From Odiellus spinosus (Eukaryota; Arthropoda; Arachnida; Opiliones; Phalangiidae): DNA of 64,000 nucleotides. Shown in pieces: positions 9,051 to 20,756 of the stretch. Positions within the stretch are counted from its first letter, which is position 1. Each line of letters opens with the position of its first letter. The position numbers and the translations under genes are program-made. A model generated the notes under the pieces. That model saw only the letters and a program-made list of their open reading frames with translations. It ran no database searches and had not been told where the DNA came from. The stretch lies in assembly GCA_963920705.1 (NCBI GenBank), contig OY987237.1:3440601-3504600 (forward strand). Reading direction: 5' to 3'.

Positions 9051-11100
9051 GCCTTCTTTAATACTATGCCTATCCGTAGGAAAAGAAAGGGGGTGGCGGT
9101 ACCGATTTCAAAAATATCGTTAGATGTCGTATTCTTGATGTTAAAAAGTGGGAAATTCAAATGTAGGCCGAAAATTCAAAAATAGATACGATTGTTAGGT
9201 TAATAATCGAGAGTAAATTTATAGGGATTAATTTAAATAATTAAATAGTGATTTTAAAATATTTACATTTAAAACAAGTTCTAAATCAAATCGTTAGTTT
9301 AAATCAAGATCTCTACGTTATCACCTAGGTGTCGCTAGGAGTTCTACGATCTGACTTCGCCTTAGCTTTATCTAATTGGCTCTTGGCGACGCCAGACTCG
9401 CGATTGGCTATTCATACCTCAGGAAAGTGACATCTATATCGGACAAATTGCAAATTAAAAATATCAAGAAAAGAAACCTTGTAACTGACATTTCGGGGCC
9501 TAGTATTAGAGTTGGATTTGTCTTATATAAACGATCAGGAATCGATAAAAAAAAAAAAATTTATGTTGCATTCTCTGGAGTAGTAGTTTTTGTAAAAAAC
9601 TTGCCAACGTAGGAATATGTTGTTAGTAAAGGCAGATCTACGACGAAACTCTCCAGTTAGGAATAATTTACTTCTGTTATTACTGAGCCTTTCGTTCAAT
9701 TCATTCCGTAACTCATCCCTTTTCAATTTAATAACTTTATTTGATCCATTATAGGTAGGGTATACGTGATATATTATTAAGCGTATACGGGAAAGCCGCT
9801 TATCCCAAAATTTATTAAAAAGGAAGAGCTCGACTTTTTTGATTGAAATTTCATCCGATCTCCTACTCTCGCGCTAAACCCGAGTTCCTTCAAAAGTCTT
9901 ATATTTTCTTTTAAGGGCAAAAAAACACAGATTGAATAGAAAGATGTCATTACCAGACTTCCCTATATCGTTATACATTCACTTACACGCTTTGAAACGA
10001 ACGAAAAACACAGTCAGATTTAGGAAATCATACTCGCTTGGGATTAATCTCTTGTTAGGCTTAGTGCTGGCTTAAATCTTAAATATAATTTTGATAATTA
10101 ACTCTTTAAATTAACGAGAAACCTTTACTGGTGTTCAATGGCCTTTTATTCATATTTTTATCCGCTTTAATCGATTCAAGATTAATCCCTTTCATTAAAT
10201 TGATTTGCATTAAAACTCCTAGAAAACCAATAAATTAAACCCAATTTGGTTTTATAATGGGGAGGGGAAATTTCGAAACTATTAAGAGAAAATTAATAAC
10301 CATATTATCAGGAGAAAACTTGAAAAAAAATATTTGAGGAAAATAACAAATAGGGTTGAAAGATCTATAAAAAATTCTAGCGCCTTTGTTGACCCCTTTT
10401 AAGAATGAGATTATAATATTACAATCAACTGCTAAATTTCCACGCTTCTTATTTCCCTATAGTAAGCTTACTCTACTCTTATACAGAGACAAAGTGGAGG
10501 CAACTTCGGGCAAGGCCTAGGTTGATCCGATTGCTAGCTTCGAAGCCCGAAGAGAGAGAGAGAGAAAGAGTGGGTAGAGAGTGAGATACGTCAAAGAGTA
10601 TTAGTATAGTTTGAGTCCTGGAGTAGGAGAGAGAAGGTGGAAAGGCAAAGCCGCTTAGAACGAGCGAATCTCGGCGCTCTGATCCGTTAGACACGCGGCT
10701 AGAGTGAGCGAGGTCTTTTCCCGAGCGAAACAAATCTGATGAATCGTTGAACGATTCGCTGAATAATCTAATCTCCTGGTAATGTAGCCGCGGTGGCCGG
10801 GTAAAGACCAAAAAGACCCCCTATATATATATATAGTTTAATTTGCCCCCCACTCCCCTCCGAACAACGATTACATCGGTCTTTTTGCCTACTTTGCTAC
10901 CAAAAATGCATCCAGAATATCTAAGGATTCATATTCACGATATCTAGAATCTTAAAGGGGGTTTTATTCCTTTTTTTCTTATAGGGAGGATGAAATACTA
11001 TAATTTATGCTTCAGTATATAATTTATAATATATTCATCACATTATAATTGGTTTGATAGTATATAAGTTATTTCAAATTAATTTGTTTTATCGTATATA
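9051..11100. other. No gene supported; GA-rich tract at 10550-10640
   Basis: Two small open frames (9376-9612 plus, 10479-10811 minus) have no family resemblance and no convincing splice context. The second is set in a purine-rich tract with (GA)n at 10553-10570 and raised GC to about 10800. That tract could be a promoter-proximal or first-exon region, but nothing in the sequence proves it. Confidence 0.3.
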
Positions 11101-11106
11101 CGAAAG

Positions 11107-11585
11107 CAGGGTTGCCACAGACATGGAAAAGTCAGGGAATTGGTCTAAAAGTCAGGGAATTGGTCTAAAAGTCAGGGAATTTTAAAATATTCCAAAGATC
11201 AGGGAAAACTCGTAATTTTCATATTATCCAAAAATAAAATTATGGAATCTCATAGTATGGATTTAGTTAGACCAGGGAGGCTTCCATAAATATCTGTAAA
11301 AAATTATTATATGGGATCAGAGCCTTCAAAACATTTATGGAAAGTCCCTATTGAGAAAAACACGTTTTTCTACGAATACTTTCTAACAGTATATTGTTTT
11401 AACAGAAAACCTAATTTTTGGGAAATGGTGATTTACACAAGGAAGAGCTCCCGCGCCAATCTCTAGCAACCTTGGAGTTCTACTAATTTAAACCTTTAAA
11501 TTGGTCAGGGAAAACCGGTGTAGATGGTCAGGAAAAACCTGGAAAAGTCAGCGAATTTTGTTATGACAAATCTGTGGCAACCCTG
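11107..11585. mobile_element. CAGGGTTGCC-ended element, copy B, 5-bp flanking repeat
   Basis: The terminal repeats CAGGGTTGCCACAG and CTGTGGCAACCCTG are perfect inverted partners. GAAAG repeats directly at both outer edges (11102-11106 and 11586-11590). The interior contains the GTCAGGGAA series, but the conserved core of the other copies is replaced by a different 300-bp sequence. This is the best-preserved copy by its ends. Confidence 0.75.
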
Positions 11586-13113
11586 GAAAGTTTATTACAT
11601 CTTACGTATATTTTATTTTTCATCCTGCCTTTAAGATATCTATGGTGTTTTAATTCGCGGAGTGCTCGCTTCGAAAACTACTTAGACTGGCAAAATTGTC
11701 TTCTATCGTTCGTTCACTCTCTTAGAGTCAATGGAATTAACTACAAATAGAAATAGTAATAGAGTAAATATCATTACCCATATTTCTTTCATCCTACCTT
11801 CCACTCTATTTAATTTATAATATTGAACGGATTAGTACGTGATAAACTCAGTTAAGAACTTAGAAGCGTTGTTAGAAATCTCGATGACCCAAGCGAAAAT
11901 ATATGTTAGTGAAGTTTCTACCCGAAAATGTTGGCGCTATGAGAGAAAAACATTTCTACAGGCGTTCTATGGGAAACTAATGGTATTAGTTTCACCCTGA
12001 ATGTTGGCTTCTCTCTGAACATCTATGGTTGGAACACTTTTAAAGGCGAAAAATTAAAAAAATATTTTTTGCACTTTAAAATAGTTTCTCATTGATCCCG
12101 TTTATAATTCAAAGTAGATAGCTTGTTGGGCCAAAAATATTAAATTTTCAGAATTTTTGAAGGTGACGCTCAAGTCTCAAATTTGGCCCCTATGAGACCC
12201 CCAAAAATTAAAAATATCTCGTTCTGTAATTTTTTTCCAGTGTTTTCGTCATAAAATTCGTATTCAGCACCTTTTTTTCGTCTATAATATGAATTTTGAT
12301 TAATCTAACTCTATTAATTCTAAAGATATTAGAGAAAACCCAATTTTAAAATTTAAAATCCAAATTTTAGCAAAAAAATTTAAAAAATTATAACTTGAGA
12401 AATAATTTTTTTTGGAATCTAAAACTTGGTAAATATCAGTTTCTTTCCCTTATATATCCATAGAAAAATAATGGTTGAAATTTAAAATTAGGCCTTTTTT
12501 CCTCAAGTCGAATTCACATGGATTGACCCAAAGATTGCCACTTCTATAATAGAATTCATCGATTTTTTCAAATTAAACGAGAGGTTTAGTTTTAGTTAGA
12601 GTTTTGGGCATTATCTTCGTCCCAACCTTGAAAAAAGGCAACATCTTCCGTAGAAATGGTTCTATTTAACGGCTGTTTTTGTTAGTTTCAAGGCTGGCAA
12701 TATTGTAGAAAATCCTATACTTTGAAGCAACCTTGGAAAAAGCAACATCTTTAATACAAACGGGTGCTTTTTAACGGCTTTTTTATTCGTTTTCAAGGTT
12801 ATTTTATAAAACGGTCTATTCTGTACGGAAAGCAAATTAATTTGGAACGATTTCCGTTTTAAGAAACACGTTTAGTGCCAAGGTTAAAAAGACTTTTGAC
12901 GTAAAACAGGAGACGGTGAAGGCGGTTAAGCAAAGTTCTTATTAAGTTATTATTTCATTAGCGTTCGCGGCTATGGGACCGCGGAGAATAAGGTAAGCTT
13001 TATTTTTAGGAGCTCGCCGCTCTCGCTATCCGTCATAGAATGTCAGCGAACGAGAATCTATTTTGGTCATATAGGGATGGACAACGACCATGGCTAAAAA
13101 GTCCGAATAAGCT
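11586..13113. other. AT-rich DNA with a diverged local duplication
   Basis: A segment near 12625-12695 (CCTTGAAAAAAGGCAACATC, then TTTAACGGCTGTTTTTGTTA) recurs in diverged form near 12730-12800. A stretch near 11940-11975 (ACATTTCTACAGGCGT) is the reverse complement of part of 50555-50585, so a dispersed repeat is present. No coding exon is supported. Confidence 0.4.
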
Positions 13114-14132
13114 TTAAAGGGAGAATAAAGTCTAACAAAACAAGATCTTATTTGCTAGACCATACCCCCTACTATATAACGATGGTTATGGGTTAATTAG
13201 GACCATGACGTATTTGAAATTTTCAAGTTTTGATATATTTCGATCCCTAGCATACTGGATTTTAACATTTGAAAGTTTCAAATAGGTTTTTCTCACACTT
13301 CTACTGGTTTTAGAATTTTTTTTTTAATTTTTTCTGATCTCCCCAGTCCATATCCATCGTTATCTTATCTCCAAAATGGTTCGCAAATAAGTTAGAAATA
13401 AAATTTTAACTTCTAGAGTTTGATATCTGGCAGTTAAAGGGATAATGTAGTCATTTTTATAATATATCTTATTCGCTACTAAAAAAAACTTAACAAACAA
13501 ATATTATGGTTAAAATCAGAAGCCGATGAAACCCTCCTTTGAAGTCTACTACTCTAATATTCCATATAGCGCTCCTCTCTGTATGGGTAAAATTCACAAT
13601 TTTACGAGATCGGAGGGGTCCTACTTCATACCCCCCTGTCTACGGAAAATTGGAAATTCTCTCTCTCTACAAACGACGACGTTTTTTTGACGAACTCCAA
13701 GGCTGCTAGAGATATTCGCTCGACGAACTCCCGCTCCGAAAATATCTACCGTTAGGAGGCGTACGAATCGCGCTTTTTGAAACTAACCCATACAGAGAGG
13801 GGTTGACAAGACCCGGGAGTAATAGACTTCAAAGGAGGGTTTCATCGGCTTCTGTTAAAATGTATTTTTAACTTACGCGGAAAAAATGGCTTAAAAAGGC
13901 TTCACCGAGAGTTTGATATTTGGTCGATAAACGGCGAGTAAAAGCGCCTCAAATTTAAGAAGACACTCGCTATTGGCGAGAGACTGTTTAACGATTAAAT
14001 TGATAACTCTCCATTAAACCTACTTTCATAATTGATTGAAAATTAATTTCTACCTTAATATTGGTTGACCTTTTTTAATGGTAAGAAATGGATTGAAAGT
14101 TATTTGTTGTTAGGCTTCATTATCCCTTTTAA
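13114..14132. mobile_element. TTAA-flanked MITE carrying a nested insertion
   Basis: The left end TTAAAGGGAGAATAAAGTCT and the reverse complement of the right end (TTAAAAGGGATAATGAAGCC) match, followed by CTAACAA in both arms. TTAA flanks both ends. A family 2 MITE with its own target duplication sits inside at 13517-13854, so the outer element is the older insertion. Confidence 0.65.
13517..13854. mobile_element. MITE family 2, copy 1, 7-bp TSD TTAAAAT
   Basis: The 338-bp element has long inverted ends: CAGAAGCCGATGAAACCCTC at the left and its complement at the right, extending through CTTTGAAGTCT. TTAAAAT is repeated directly outside both ends (13510-13516, 13855-13861). The interior has IRs around a CTCTGTATGGGT / ACCCATACAGAG pair and no transposase. 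A second copy is at 58207-58543. Confidence 0.85.
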
Positions 14133-14255
14133 TGAGTTATTTTTCCTTCAGCTTTGAAACTTATTTGGCACAAGGTAATTCTACCTTTGTATCGCTTCAT
14201 TCGATCTTTATTGGTGGACGAACCCTTCCCATTACCGGTATATGCTGGTCCTTAC

Positions 14256-14337
14256 GTCGCCAAAGATTGTTTACCGAGTTTTTTACCGGCATATTTTACC
14301 ACAGCCAAAGCTAGGAATTTTCCGAAAACGCTCCTTA
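14256..14337 (-). CDS. Candidate internal exon, unrecognised
   Basis: On the minus strand a pyrimidine-rich acceptor (ACTATCTCTTTAACAG) is followed by an 82-bp segment open in only one frame and then a good donor (GCGAC, GTAAGG). The segment would start in phase 1 and end in phase 2. It encodes a peptide containing FLALAVVKYAGKKLGKQSLA. The plus strand is also open here (14154-14369, starting with ATG just beside a MITE end), so the strand is not certain. I do not recognise the product. Upstream and downstream partner exons are not established. Confidence 0.25.
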
Positions 14338-15280
14338 CTGTTAAAGAGATAGTAACACGAATCGGTTGAAATTCTAATACAAGGTTAAATAAAATAATCT
14401 TGGAACCAACAAAAAGCGACGGTAAAAAGAATGTGTTTGTGTAAGAAATGTTGTCTTTTTCAAGGTTGAGACTACTTGGGGCTGAAAATTTATTGAACCA
14501 TCTATTGGTATAAAAATTAAAAATATACATTCTTATTGTACAGGGGATATTTAGAGAAAGTAATTGATGCCTCCCCCCCCCCCAAAATAGTCGTTAATAA
14601 TTTAAATAATTTGGATTAGCAAATTAAATATAGTTAAAATACGTAGATAACCAAACTGGTTATAATATAAACCGGTACGATACTGATAATTAATAATTCT
14701 TGAGCAAAACTAGATAATTGTTGTCGAGGCGTAAATTCAGGAGTGAGTGACAAGTCTCCACTTACAAATTATGATATCTAACTACGCAAACAAAGATAAA
14801 TTGATCAAAATAAGATGTTTTTAAGATTAGTGTACATTTTCTTGATCTACGAATCACGTGAGATTAACCCTTTAAGGCTCCCCGCCTTTGACTTTGTTTC
14901 AAACTAATCTTAAAAATCCGTAGTCTCGCGGTCTTTGTAAGTTTGTTCGAGAAGACGCGGCTTCTTCACTAATTGACAGGCAAAGTTGTTTTTCTCCACG
15001 ACACTTTGTTCGCGTATATTTGATTATTAAGTACGTAGAAGGGTGAATAGAAACCCTTCGCAACTGAATGTAGTATTATTTTAGCCTTCGTGACTCGTCC
15101 TGTATTCGCTGGAATATCGCGAACTATTCTTTTTAGACAAAAAGGCAATCTTAACTTCGTCACAATATATTTTCTTAATTAACCAGGAATTAACCTTTTT
15201 CTAAGGCTCTAAAATAACCGTAATTTTGGAAATTAATAAAAATACTAGAAAATTTAAGGTTTCGCGTTAATTTCCTTAAT
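14338..15280. other. No feature supported; poly-C run
   Basis: A run of 12-13 C residues lies near 14571-14583. A 64-residue minus-strand open frame at 14969-15163 has no family resemblance. Nothing else is recognised. Confidence 0.3.
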
Positions 15281-15619
15281 AAGGGTTGCCACAGGTCAGG
15301 GAAGACGGGGAAAAGTCAGGGAATTTGAAAATGAACCCAAAAAGTCAGGAAATTTTAAGATATTTTAAAGATCTTTCGAGAAGCCAGGAAATTCCAATCA
15401 TTATCTGCAGAAAAGATTCTCAGCTGACCGTGTCAGTTGTATAGATTAGAACAAAGATACGCCTGCAACAAAGTTTGGCGAACGCGATTATATAAAAAAA
15501 TTGATTATAAATTGGGTAGTATTAGCTGAACCGGTCAGGGAAAATCGTTGGAAAAGGTCAGGGAAAAACATGGAAAAGTCAGGGAATTTGAATCTGAAAA
15601 AAAAACTGTGCCAACCCTG
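15281..15619. mobile_element. CAGGGTTGCC-ended element, copy C
   Basis: The left end reads AAGGGTTGCCACAG (first base changed) and the right end GTGCCAACCCTG. The interior follows the family consensus: GTCAGGGAA repeats, TGTATAGATTAGAACAAAGA, GTTTGGCGAACGCGATTATA. No clean target duplication is seen. Confidence 0.7.
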
Positions 15620-15937
15620 TTGACAATTGATTAATTTGGGAAAGAATGTAACGAATGGTGGCAATCGTATATTCTCTTCTTCCTCCAAGTGTCCATCTCG
15701 CGATGAAAGGGTTTTGGTCCCAATTAAAACTTAGACCAGATGGTGCGTGATACTATCGCTTTAATATATCGTGACGCGGCACCGTTTCAGACTGGCTTTT
15801 ATCACGCGATGGCCTAATGCGAATGAAATACGAGAAGAATGACTATATCATATTGATAAGAAATGATCTTATTACTATAATTGGAGTTAGAATCATCACT
15901 TTATCATTTATCTATATGTTAGTGGATAATTTATGAT

Positions 15938-16063
15938 TCATTTCCATATGAACTTATACGGGGCGTCAGCCTGCTTGCCCCGCTTTGTATATGACATGTC
16001 TAAATTAATGTACTCTTGCGCGAGAGAAGTTGGAACCGACTGTTTCCTTCGAGTCCGAAGACC
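15938..16063 (-). CDS. Candidate terminal exon, unrecognised
   Basis: A strong minus-strand acceptor (TTCTTTAATTTCAG) is followed by 42 codons in phase 0 ending in TGA at 15938-15940. The peptide starts GLRTRRKQSVPTSLAQEYIN and continues with DMSYTKRGKQADAPYK; its mix of Arg, Lys, Gln, Asp, Ala and Pro differs from translated AT-rich noise. A GTATAA within the end of the frame could serve as a donor instead, making it internal. No upstream exon of matching phase is proven, and the product is not recognised. Confidence 0.3.
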   Translation of the reverse strand, partial: GLRTRRKQSVPTSLAQEYINLDMSYTKRGKQADAPYKFIWK

Positions 16064-17668
16064 CTGAAATTAAAGAATGAGCTTGATAATGACAGAACGC
16101 CTCCAAAATAACATTCAAACATTTACGATGAAAATTAACTAGATGGTTAGGACCCAACTCTTTTATATTTTGATTTTGGAGCCCCAATATTGTGGGGTCC
16201 CTTTTAAATTGTAAGGTATATCAATTTGCCCCAGATTTTCTCATTACGCCAAATACTCTAGATCGGACAATAACGAGCCAATGTAATTAACGTCACCGGC
16301 TCTATGATACAATCATGGCAATTCCTATTCCTTTACCTTTTATATTTAAATATATAAATATTATCGTTAAAATGATGGATACATTTGAAGCCCTTTTTCT
16401 ACCTCCCTATAGTTATGTAAATTTAATCCTAATTCAGATGGAATCCAGCACGGGATAACTCGTCTCTGAGTGCTTAATTCCATTGGTGGGAAACTTATCA
16501 CCCTAGGTTTATGTTTATAAAGATGATCTGAAATGCGTCCTTTCGCCTTTAATAACGCTAAAGTATACGGATGATATGACGGGATACACCCTATTTATGA
16601 TGTGGTTCTCTTTCTTTTTGGTTATAACAACTAGGCGAGCTTTGTTGAAGGTATACGTCTAGTTTGGGCGGGGCCCGGGACAGCTTTTACGACCTAGCTA
16701 AGGACCTAACCCACCCTCTTTCCTAATTCTCTTCGGAAAGTAATTATTGTAGTTTCATTAGGCCATGCCGAGTTTCGACCCTAGATAAACTTTCAAGCTG
16801 ACCTATGGGTTTTTAATTCGCTTTCCTAGAATACCACGGATTAAATTTAATCGAGGGAGGAGTCTAAAACTCCACACCACTCCTTTTAACCTCCTTATTC
16901 GACCCGAATTAAGTTGGTTTAACATTACACGCGCCAAAAGAATCCTTTGATTCCTAGAAAATTAGTTTTCTCGGAGGTTTTTAAACTCAGAATTTAATAC
17001 GTGTTTTTAAAGGGATAATAAAGCCTGAGGCTTTTTCAATTTCTCGTGAAAATACACCTGAAAAACAAATAAACAAGATGGGTGGCCGCGTGTAAAGAGG
17101 AAGGGATAAACCAAGAGGTCACGTGATTAGCAGAACAAACCGCAGTGCCATCTAGAGAAGAGTTAAGGATTTAGAGATAGTTCTATTATTTTATTGGCTA
17201 TATTATGTAGTCTGCTAATTTTTCTAAAACTACATGAACTAGGCCTAGACGATATCTAAGACGCTATTATAGAAGTAAATAATCTTAAAAGATTACATTA
17301 AAGTTTCTTTTATCAACTGAAGATGAGTGTTAAAGGAGGTTCTGTTTGTTGTGTTAATAAATAGTTACTAGTAAAAACCTAAATCACTATAATATTAGGT
17401 TCTGAGATGTAATATCTATTAATCAATAAAATAATATAGATATTACCGAAATCGCCGTAGGAGTTTGGAAATGTTACAGACCATCTATAGCAGAAGACAG
17501 ATACACGTTTTTTTTTTTTCCAAACTCAAAAATCAGTCTTTGCGCAAGACAAAAATCAGCCAATCAAGCGTTCCCTTCCTCATATATTTCCCGGCAAACT
17601 AGACTGAGGCCGTTAGAATATTTCAAAGGATTTGTTTTTCAGGTGTATTGGCGCGAGATCAATTAAGC
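16064..17668. other. No gene supported
   Basis: An AT-rich stretch with a short GC-richer segment near 16665-16720. A MITE-like left end (TTTAAAGGGATAATAAAGCC) occurs at about 17006 without a clear partner. Nothing else is recognised. Confidence 0.3.
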
Positions 17669-17946
17669 TACGGGCACACTAGCATTTCTTAATCGATTAG
17701 AAACGGTAAAATCAAACAGATATTCGAATCGCCAGGAATCGTTTTAAGCCTCACGTGTTCACACATTATCTTTATAAATCGATTTATCGTAGCTTCAGCT
17801 AACCGTTTTTGAAACCGAATCGGTACGAAACTGGTTCCCGAAGCAGTTTCGAGAAATCGATTCGAGAAAAGATGGTTTCCCATTCACACGACTCTATAGC
17901 GAAACGTTTGAAACTGTTTAAATCGATTCCAAAGCCTAGTATTGAT
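17669..17946 (-). mobile_element. AAATCGATTT-rich element, copy 1
   Basis: The sequence is related, in reverse orientation, to 58601-58870 and 60214-60505. Shared segments include ATAAATCGATTTATCGTAGC, GGTACGAAACTGGTTCCCGA and TTTCCCATTCACACGACTCT. The ends (GGGCACACTAGC / GCCTAGTATTG) are loose inverted partners. There is no coding sequence; it is a dispersed non-autonomous repeat. Confidence 0.6.
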
Positions 17947-18828
17947 ATAGATAATTGATTATTACATCAAACTGAATTATCTGTAAGTTTCCTTCGTACG
18001 TATACAAAGATATTAGTATTACGGCTTAGTAGCGTGCTGATATAAGGAATATTATTGGCTAGTTTCGCCAAAGACGACGATTATGTATATCTATATAATA
18101 AAGGTGCGCTATTGTTGTTCGTTGAGAAGACACGCGTGATCCAGCCTCTCTGCTATTACGTACATTATCGCGTGACCACTTACACCCATCCTCGTCGTGC
18201 AGGAGGCAATATACAATATACATGTAGAGACAAGAACCAAGTTATGGAACGCGGGAATTGGGTTGTTGGTCCTAGATGCCAGATTTTGTTAGTGCCTATA
18301 CACTTATATACCTTCTACTCGCTTGAAAGAACTGTAAATTCCATTTTTTTGGAAAAATTACGTTGTCATTGTCTTTGACGTCACACCCTTAAGGGTATTC
18401 GAATGTAAAGAGAAGCTTATAATCAAATTCATTTAGATTTCGGCTTCTCTGTCGATTGAAGCCTGCTAACGCCCACGGCTTGATTTAAGCTTGAACTTCG
18501 ATTTGACGAGGAAGCTCGCTTTTTGACAAAAAAAAAAACTCTTGATTGAAAACGCGCCTTATGACATCATACGATTGCTTAATTAGCAGCTCCGTTTACC
18601 TTTAGTAAAAGTAGATATTTTTATTGTTTAAAAACGGTAACTGTGGCGATTAATGACTTTGGGTCTCTGACGAGGTCTTACGAGGTCGAAAGCTTTCACA
18701 ACTCCACGGGTTTTTCCTTTTATAAATTTATTAAAAATATTACTTTACCACGGATTTAACGTTCATAAAAGTATATATCTTGGTTAGCTTAAAAAACTGT
18801 TATTTTTGGAATCGGAACTCTGTCGCAA
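17947..18828. other. No gene supported
   Basis: A plus-strand open frame at 18055-18378 starts with TTG and has no family resemblance. A short CRE-like TTTGACGTCAC near 18374 resembles the MITE at 8401-8592. No splice-supported exon was found. Confidence 0.3.
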
Positions 18829-19225
18829 CCTAACAACGAGTAATTTTTTTATCGATTACTTATTGTTTAAATATGCCTAAACCACTAAGGAAAAAATTTA
18901 CGAACAAACATTAAACTAGAAATTGAAAAACTTACCCTGAAAATAGGCTTAGCAGATTTCCTCGCGAATAAAGTCTAGCGACCAATCAAACGAGATTGTA
19001 AGTCTCGCGTGAACGTCGGGCCTTCGCTCATTGGTTTCTAGACCTTACACGGAGGCGATTCAGCTGATCTCCATGAATCCCGTTAAGCCTATTTTCAGGG
19101 TAAGTTTTAAATTTATTTCTAGTTTAATATTTGTTTTGTAAACTTTTAACTGTTGGATAAGGGCTATTTAAACGATAAGGAATCGATTAAAAATAACTGT
19201 TTAATAGGTTGCATTCTCCCTTTAA
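18829..19225. mobile_element. Palindromic TTAA MITE with damaged left end
   Basis: The right end is complete (GGTTGCATTCTCCCTTTAA). The arms are inverted partners: AACCTAACAACGAGTAATTT with the right-end region, AACATTAAACTAGAAATTGA with TTTATTTCTAGTTTAATATT, and AAAATAGGCTTAGCAGATTT with AATCCCGTTAAGCCTATTTT. The AAAGGGAGAAT at the left end has been lost. Confidence 0.6.
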
Positions 19226-19278
19226 AGCGTATTTATAATTTCAATATAAGTCTTTTTGAAAATGAAACGGGTCTCGTC

Positions 19279-19468
19279 TCAACGGTAATCTCCGGTTTCA
19301 ATTATTAGTTCTTGGTAAAGGCGAGCAATGACCATCGCCTCGCTTATCGATCCCGTATATTCTTCCTTACAAATTACTTCGTATATATTTCTCCTTGTCC
19401 CGCGCTCTCCTTTCCCGGAAACTGTACCACCAACACTAGATCGACTAGCTACTTTTCTTGTCCTTTCA
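19279..19468 (-). CDS. Candidate cytoplasmic-tail terminal exon
   Basis: On the minus strand an acceptor (TTTAACCTCTAG) is followed by one base and 63 codons ending in TGA at 19279-19281. Phase 2 matches the donor of the transmembrane exon at 28904. The peptide is rich in Arg, Ser, Gly, Glu and Thr (ERTRKVASRSSVGGTVSGKG), with NIYEVICKEEY containing a YxxI motif, which would suit a receptor tail; joined to the three upstream exons it gives 282 aa. A second acceptor at 19486 would start it in phase 0 instead. GTAATT inside could also act as a donor. The link to the fibronectin gene is an inference from phase only. Confidence 0.3.
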
Positions 19469-19864
19469 CTAGAGGTTAAATTTTTCTAGGTAAATACATA
19501 TAGCTGGTAGTCGCCTAGCTATAGATTTCCTGTATTTCTTTAGTTTAGTTTTATTTTATCATAAACCTCAATAGTAGTCTCTTTGATGGTCCGGGAAACA
19601 TTTTTAAAACGTGTGTAAGTAGTTTTAAAACAAATTATTATTTTTATTCCTAAATAAAGGCTTACTGCTAGGGTTAAAGGTCTTGTCTAATTTAAATTGT
19701 CGTTTTTGGTTTACAATAGATTCTAGTAGAGTGCAATAACAGCTTCGAATTGAGATCCATTACGTTAAAATTTCACAATTAATTTTTAAAAAAGGTTTTT
19801 CATAAAACTTTCAGTCCAAAATCTATTTACACAATAACTAGACTTTACTAGAATATTTACACAC

Positions 19865-20756
19865 CTCCTCTGCTTGGAATCCCAATCCAATCAGACGGAT
19901 TTTAGAGACCCGATGATTAATGATTCGAAATCATTTTAATACTAACTTAGCCCTGATATATTTAATCTCTCCTCTGCTTGGACTCTCCATCCAATCAGAT
20001 GGATTTAGAGACTCAATGATTAATGATTCGAATTCATTTTGATATTAACTTAATCCTGATATATTTAAGCCCTCCTCTGCTTGGACTCTCCATCCAATCA
20101 GATGGATTTAGACACTAGATGATTAATGATTCGAATTCATTTTGATATTATCTTAATCCTGATATATTTAATCCCTCCTCTGCTTGGACTCTCCATCCAA
20201 TCAGACGGATTTAGAGACTCGATGATTAATGATTCAAATTCATTTTGATATTAACTTAATCCTGATATATTTAATCCCCCCTCGGCTTGGACTCTCCATC
20301 CAATCAGACGGATTTAGAGACTCGATAATTAATGATTCGAATTCATTTTGATATTAACTTAATCCTGATATATTTAATCCCTCCTCTGCTTGGACTCTCC
20401 ATCCAATCAGATGGATTTAGACACTAGATGATTAATGATTCGAATTAATTTTGATATTAACTTAATCCTGATATATTTAATCCCTCCTCTGCTTGGACAC
20501 TCCATCCAATCAGACGGATTTAGAGACTCAATGATTAATGATTCGAATTCATTTTGATATCATCTTAATCCTGATATATTTAATCCCTCCTCTGCTTGGA
20601 CTCTCCATCCAATCAGACGGATTTAGAGACTCGATGATTAATGATTCGAATTCATTTTGATATTAACTTAATCCTGATACATTTAATCCCTCCTCTGCTT
20701 GGACTCTCCATCCAATCAGATGGTGTTAGATACTCAATGATTAATGATTCGAATTT
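19865..20756. repeat. 103-bp satellite, about 8.6 units
   Basis: The block CCTCCTCTGCTTGGACTCTC, CATCCAATCAGACGGATTTA, GATGATTAATGATTCGAATT, CATTTTGATATTAACTTAAT recurs about every 103 bp from 19865. Units differ at a few sites (GACGGA/GATGGA, CTCGATG/CTAGATG, AACTTAA/ATCTTAA). No coding frame persists. Confidence 0.95.

Noticed and set aside
10479-10811. 110-codon minus-strand frame
   Set aside because: Low-complexity Ser/Leu-rich translation of a (GA)n tract, with no family resemblance.
14154-14369. 71-codon plus-strand frame starting with ATG
   Set aside because: Complete and not low-complexity, but no known family; the opposite strand has better splice signals over the same bases, so neither is secure.
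15701-15932. Two-exon mini-gene with a 57-bp intron on the plus strand
   Set aside because: Non-consensus donor, AT-biased peptide and no family resemblance.
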